DNA from: Chitinophaga sp. CF418
Lineage (GTDB): Bacteria; Bacteroidota; Bacteroidia; Chitinophagales; Chitinophagaceae
Direction of reading: 5' to 3'
Assembly: GCF_900142925.1 (NCBI RefSeq)
Contig: NZ_FRCN01000012.1
Span: 124,001 to 188,000 of the forward strand
Length of the DNA: 64,000 nt
The translations under genes were made by a program, and so were the position numbers. Numbering within the stretch: the first letter of the stretch is position 1; each line of letters begins with the position of its first letter. Under the pieces are notes generated by a model. That model had not been told where the DNA came from. It made no database searches and saw only the letters and a list, made by a program, of their open reading frames with translations. Below, in pieces: positions 61,706 through 64,000 of this stretch.

Positions 61706-64000
61706 ACCAGGGAATTATTGTTTAGCTGTAATGCGTTCTCTTGTTCGAAATTGAAATACTTACCTGCGCCCGGTGTTTTGGCAAAGTCATTAAAGGGCTT
61801 TCCATTCCAGAAAAGACCACTGACAGCCGTAGCACCCGGTACCGCCAGTACGGCCGCGAAAATGCGGCTACGGAACAGCGGACGGCCGATGCCGATGTTT
61901 TCCCGGGCCAGTAACCCGCTTTTGATATTGGTGAGGTTTTCGCGTACTGCCGCTAATACATCTGCTTCGAGGTAGCGTGGGTCGAACTTCACCGCAATGG
62001 ACAACTTTGCTTTTGCGGTAGTGGCCTGTTCCACCTGTATGATGACAGCAGGGTCTGACACATTGCGTAAACGTTGTGAGAGCGCGGTTTCCAGGCCTGC
62101 TTCTCCCAGGTACCAGATATGTACCAGCGCACACTGACGCGTACCATGCCAGCGCCAGGCGGCCTGTACCCCTTTTACACCCGGCATGGAGAGCGCCACT
62201 GCTTCCATATCCTGTATCGACACCGCCCTGCCTAGTATAAGCGCTGATTTGGGCGCATAAGTGCGCATGCCATCTGCAGGTTCAGGATCGGCGCCTCCTG
62301 CGGCTGACAAGGGATTATTCACGCTCTGCAGCCCTTTAAATGGTTTAGCGATCTGGTTCACTGCTCCAGCTGGAGGGGCTGCCTCTCCGGCGCCATAACG
62401 GTACCAGGCCACCACATTATTAGCACCCGTAGGCAGGCGCTGTCCACGTATGCCATCCCCAAAAGTGATGATAGCGTCACCTTCGTCATTCTGCCGTACG
62501 ATAAATACATAGTCGTCCGGACGCCTCCCATAAAACCCCGGAACTTCTGTCCAGCGCACACCGTTTACATAAATGTGCAGCGTACTTTTCACCCCCTGGT
62601 CATTATCTGCTGTGGGGGAAGAGAGGTAGGTGAGCGGTTTTTTCTTCAGTTTAAAAAACTGGTTTACCTGTGATGCATTGCCACAGCCCAGCACTTCCGC
62701 GTTGACCTGTTCGCCTCTGCTGGCGCTGATCACATTACCAAACGCTGTTACCGGTAGTACGAGACCCGGCTGCCAATCCTGTCCCTGATCAGGTATCAGT
62801 GCTGCATGGGGAAAATCCACACTGCCGTTGATGGCAACACCACGATTGTTTTTATCGCTCAGCAGGAATGCAGCGGGGTTCCTTTCTTCCACAGGCGTTT
62901 CTGTCTGACCCGTAAAAACAAGGGCATCATCCGGCATTAAGATACTATTAGGTTCGTCGCCAATACGTCCGGCGAACTGCATACCATAGTGCACCACCAA
63001 TGTAGCCTTGCTGGCATTTCCCCAGTTCGCAGCTCCGGATGCTTTACGACCCGCAGCGTTGATACCTGCATCCAGCGTAAGCCGGGTAACGGGAACAGAT
63101 ATGCCGGGCATATCGAAACTGCTGCCGTTGATCTTGATCTTGCCGGGGGGCGTAGGCTGCCTGGTATCTTCGGAGGTACTGTTCACTTTAAACCAGCGTA
63201 CTTCCTGTCCCCTTCGCAGCAGAATATAGTCGCCTGCTTTTATCTGGCGATACAATCCGTCCAGCACAACACTATCCGAGGTAACAGATGCATTTTCATC
63301 ATCAAAGATGGATGCCACTATATTGGAAATACTACCTGGAGCTGAAATGAAAACAGCGCTTGCAATGATGTTCGGTGAAACGTCATCACCGGGACTTGTC
63401 CAAAGAGAGGCTTCATGTAAGGGAGCATATAAGCTCAGCCGTGACAGCGGTGTGTTTACCGCTAGTTTTGCCGGCTGACTGAAAGCAATTTTCGTATAGG
63501 TTACCCCGTCGGCAGCGGTATAGGGCGATACCTCCGCTACCTGCAAGGCCTGATTCTGCGCCGTATTGCCACTGTCTGTCAGCAGCAATACATCACCTTC
63601 CCGGATCTCTGTACGTGGTGTTACGAGCAGGGAAAGCGGGTTGGCGCTCAGTATTTTACCGGGGCGTGGCGCACGGATATTCCAGCGATTGGTCAGCGGA
63701 TGGATCAGTGTATCCTGATCCAGTTCAAATACCTGTGGCGGCTGTCCATTAAAAGCGGCAGACCTGAAAGCGGTGCCTGCCGGCAGCAACACCGGTTGCC
63801 TGCCATCTGCCAGGGCTGCCAGTTGAACGGTAGCGCCTACAGCAGGACGGGGCAGATAGCCCAGCAATGCCACCAGCCTGCGTAAGGCAGCCCGCTGACT
63901 AGCAGTGCGCAGGTAGGTCTCCTGGGCAATTACCTTATCATAAAAGCTTAGCACATCACAAACGTAGGCCCACATTTCCAACAGCATCACACCGGTATCA
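61702..64000 (-). CDS. Baseplate assembly (gpJ-like) protein, partial at right edge
   Basis: The frame is open to the right end of the window; the first readable residues are DTGVMLLEMWAYVCDVLSFY, the usual internal motif of putative baseplate assembly proteins near their N-terminus, so the true start lies outside. Length in the window is ~766 residues. RQPVLLPAGTAFRS, the central beta-rich part and the C-terminal baseplate-J region (QDMEAVALSMPGVKGVQAAW, IGIGRPLFRSRIFAAVLAVP) fit the gp6/Afp11-like family. It is the upstream member of a contractile-tail-like operon of which sheath, tube and ATPase genes are expected beyond the edge. It overlaps the next gene by 4 bases. Confidence 0.9.
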   Translation of the reverse strand, partial: DTGVMLLEMWAYVCDVLSFYDKVIAQETYLRTASQRAALRRLVALLGYLPRPAVGATVQLAALADGRQPVLLPAGTAFRSAAFNGQPPQVFELDQDTLIHPLTNRWNIRAPRPGKILSANPLSLLVTPRTEIREGDVLLLTDSGNTAQNQALQVAEVSPYTAADGVTYTKIAFSQPAKLAVNTPLSRLSLYAPLHEASLWTSPGDDVSPNIIASAVFISAPGSISNIVASIFDDENASVTSDSVVLDGLYRQIKAGDYILLRRGQEVRWFKVNSTSEDTRQPTPPGKIKINGSSFDMPGISVPVTRLTLDAGINAAGRKASGAANWGNASKATLVVHYGMQFAGRIGDEPNSILMPDDALVFTGQTETPVEERNPAAFLLSDKNNRGVAINGSVDFPHAALIPDQGQDWQPGLVLPVTAFGNVISASRGEQVNAEVLGCGNASQVNQFFKLKKKPLTYLSSPTADNDQGVKSTLHIYVNGVRWTEVPGFYGRRPDDYVFIVRQNDEGDAIITFGDGIRGQRLPTGANNVVAWYRYGAGEAAPPAGAVNQIAKPFKGLQSVNNPLSAAGGADPEPADGMRTYAPKSALILGRAVSIQDMEAVALSMPGVKGVQAAWRWHGTRQCALVHIWYLGEAGLETALSQRLRNVSDPAVIIQVEQATTAKAKLSIAVKFDPRYLEADVLAAVRENLTNIKSGLLARENIGIGRPLFRSRIFAAVLAVPGATAVSGLFWNGKPFNDFAKTPGAGKYFNFEQENALQLNNNSLV

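Noticed and set aside
1..64000. CRISPR arrays, tRNA/rRNA genes and transposase genes
   Set aside because: No regularly spaced repeats, no cloverleaf-like sequence ending in CCA contexts and no transposase-like protein was recognised by reading; a covariance-model search was not possible.

Overview
The window looks like chromosomal DNA of a Chitinophaga-type member of the Bacteroidota. This rests on gene families, not on a marker gene: an ECF sigma/FecR/TonB-receptor unit with a DUF4974-type FecR C-terminus, an HYC_CC_PP family protein, a GH106-type glycosidase, lipoprotein-anchored copper adaptors and general lack of Shine-Dalgarno sequences. Almost every gene is on the minus strand, so transcription runs from high to low coordinates; the one clear plus-strand gene is a LuxR-type regulator at 33099-33773.

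Bases 1-30750 hold most of a large hybrid PKS/NRPS cluster that continues past the left edge. In transcription order it has a type II thioesterase, an AT-less PKS (KS-KR-ACP), an AT-less PKS/aminotransferase/condensation protein (KS-ACP-AMT-C), a SyrP-like Fe(II)/2-oxoglutarate oxygenase, and three NRPS proteins. Their layouts are X-A(Asn)-PCP-C-A(Tyr/Phe)-PCP-C, X-A(Asn)-PCP-E and C-A(Ser)-PCP-C-PCP-C. An oxygenase fused to a class II aldolase domain follows, then a cut-off X-A protein. X is a condensation-like domain that has lost both histidines of HHxxxDG. The order predicts a beta-amino lipopeptide beginning Asn-Tyr-(D)Asn-Ser, with beta-hydroxylation likely. Directly upstream lie a 60-residue membrane protein, a DUF697 protein and an SPFH/band-7 protein, divergent from the regulator.

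Bases 34005-42238 form a cell-surface sensing and uptake unit: ECF sigma factor, FecR anti-sigma factor, TonB-dependent receptor and a GH106-type glycosidase, with hairpins in two of the spacers. No SusD is present.

Bases 42437-54585 form a copper/heavy-metal island. It contains an HYC_CC_PP protein, a CusA-type RND pump split in two at an A6 run, a TolC-type channel, two adaptors with metal-binding N-termini, a DUF3347 lipoprotein, a CopB-type ATPase and an MFS transporter followed by a small ORF. The gap between copB and the MFS gene holds a decayed 83-bp copy of a piece of copB and a near-perfect 100-bp inverted repeat.

Bases 54717-64000 hold a RibD-C/DHFR-like enzyme and then four genes of a contractile-tail-like particle: a baseplate protein cut by the right edge, a tail protein with beta-helix, a large DUF6519/beta-helix protein and a small coiled-coil protein. 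I saw no tRNA, rRNA, CRISPR array or intact insertion sequence. Enzyme specificities are read by eye from signature motifs and are predictions.
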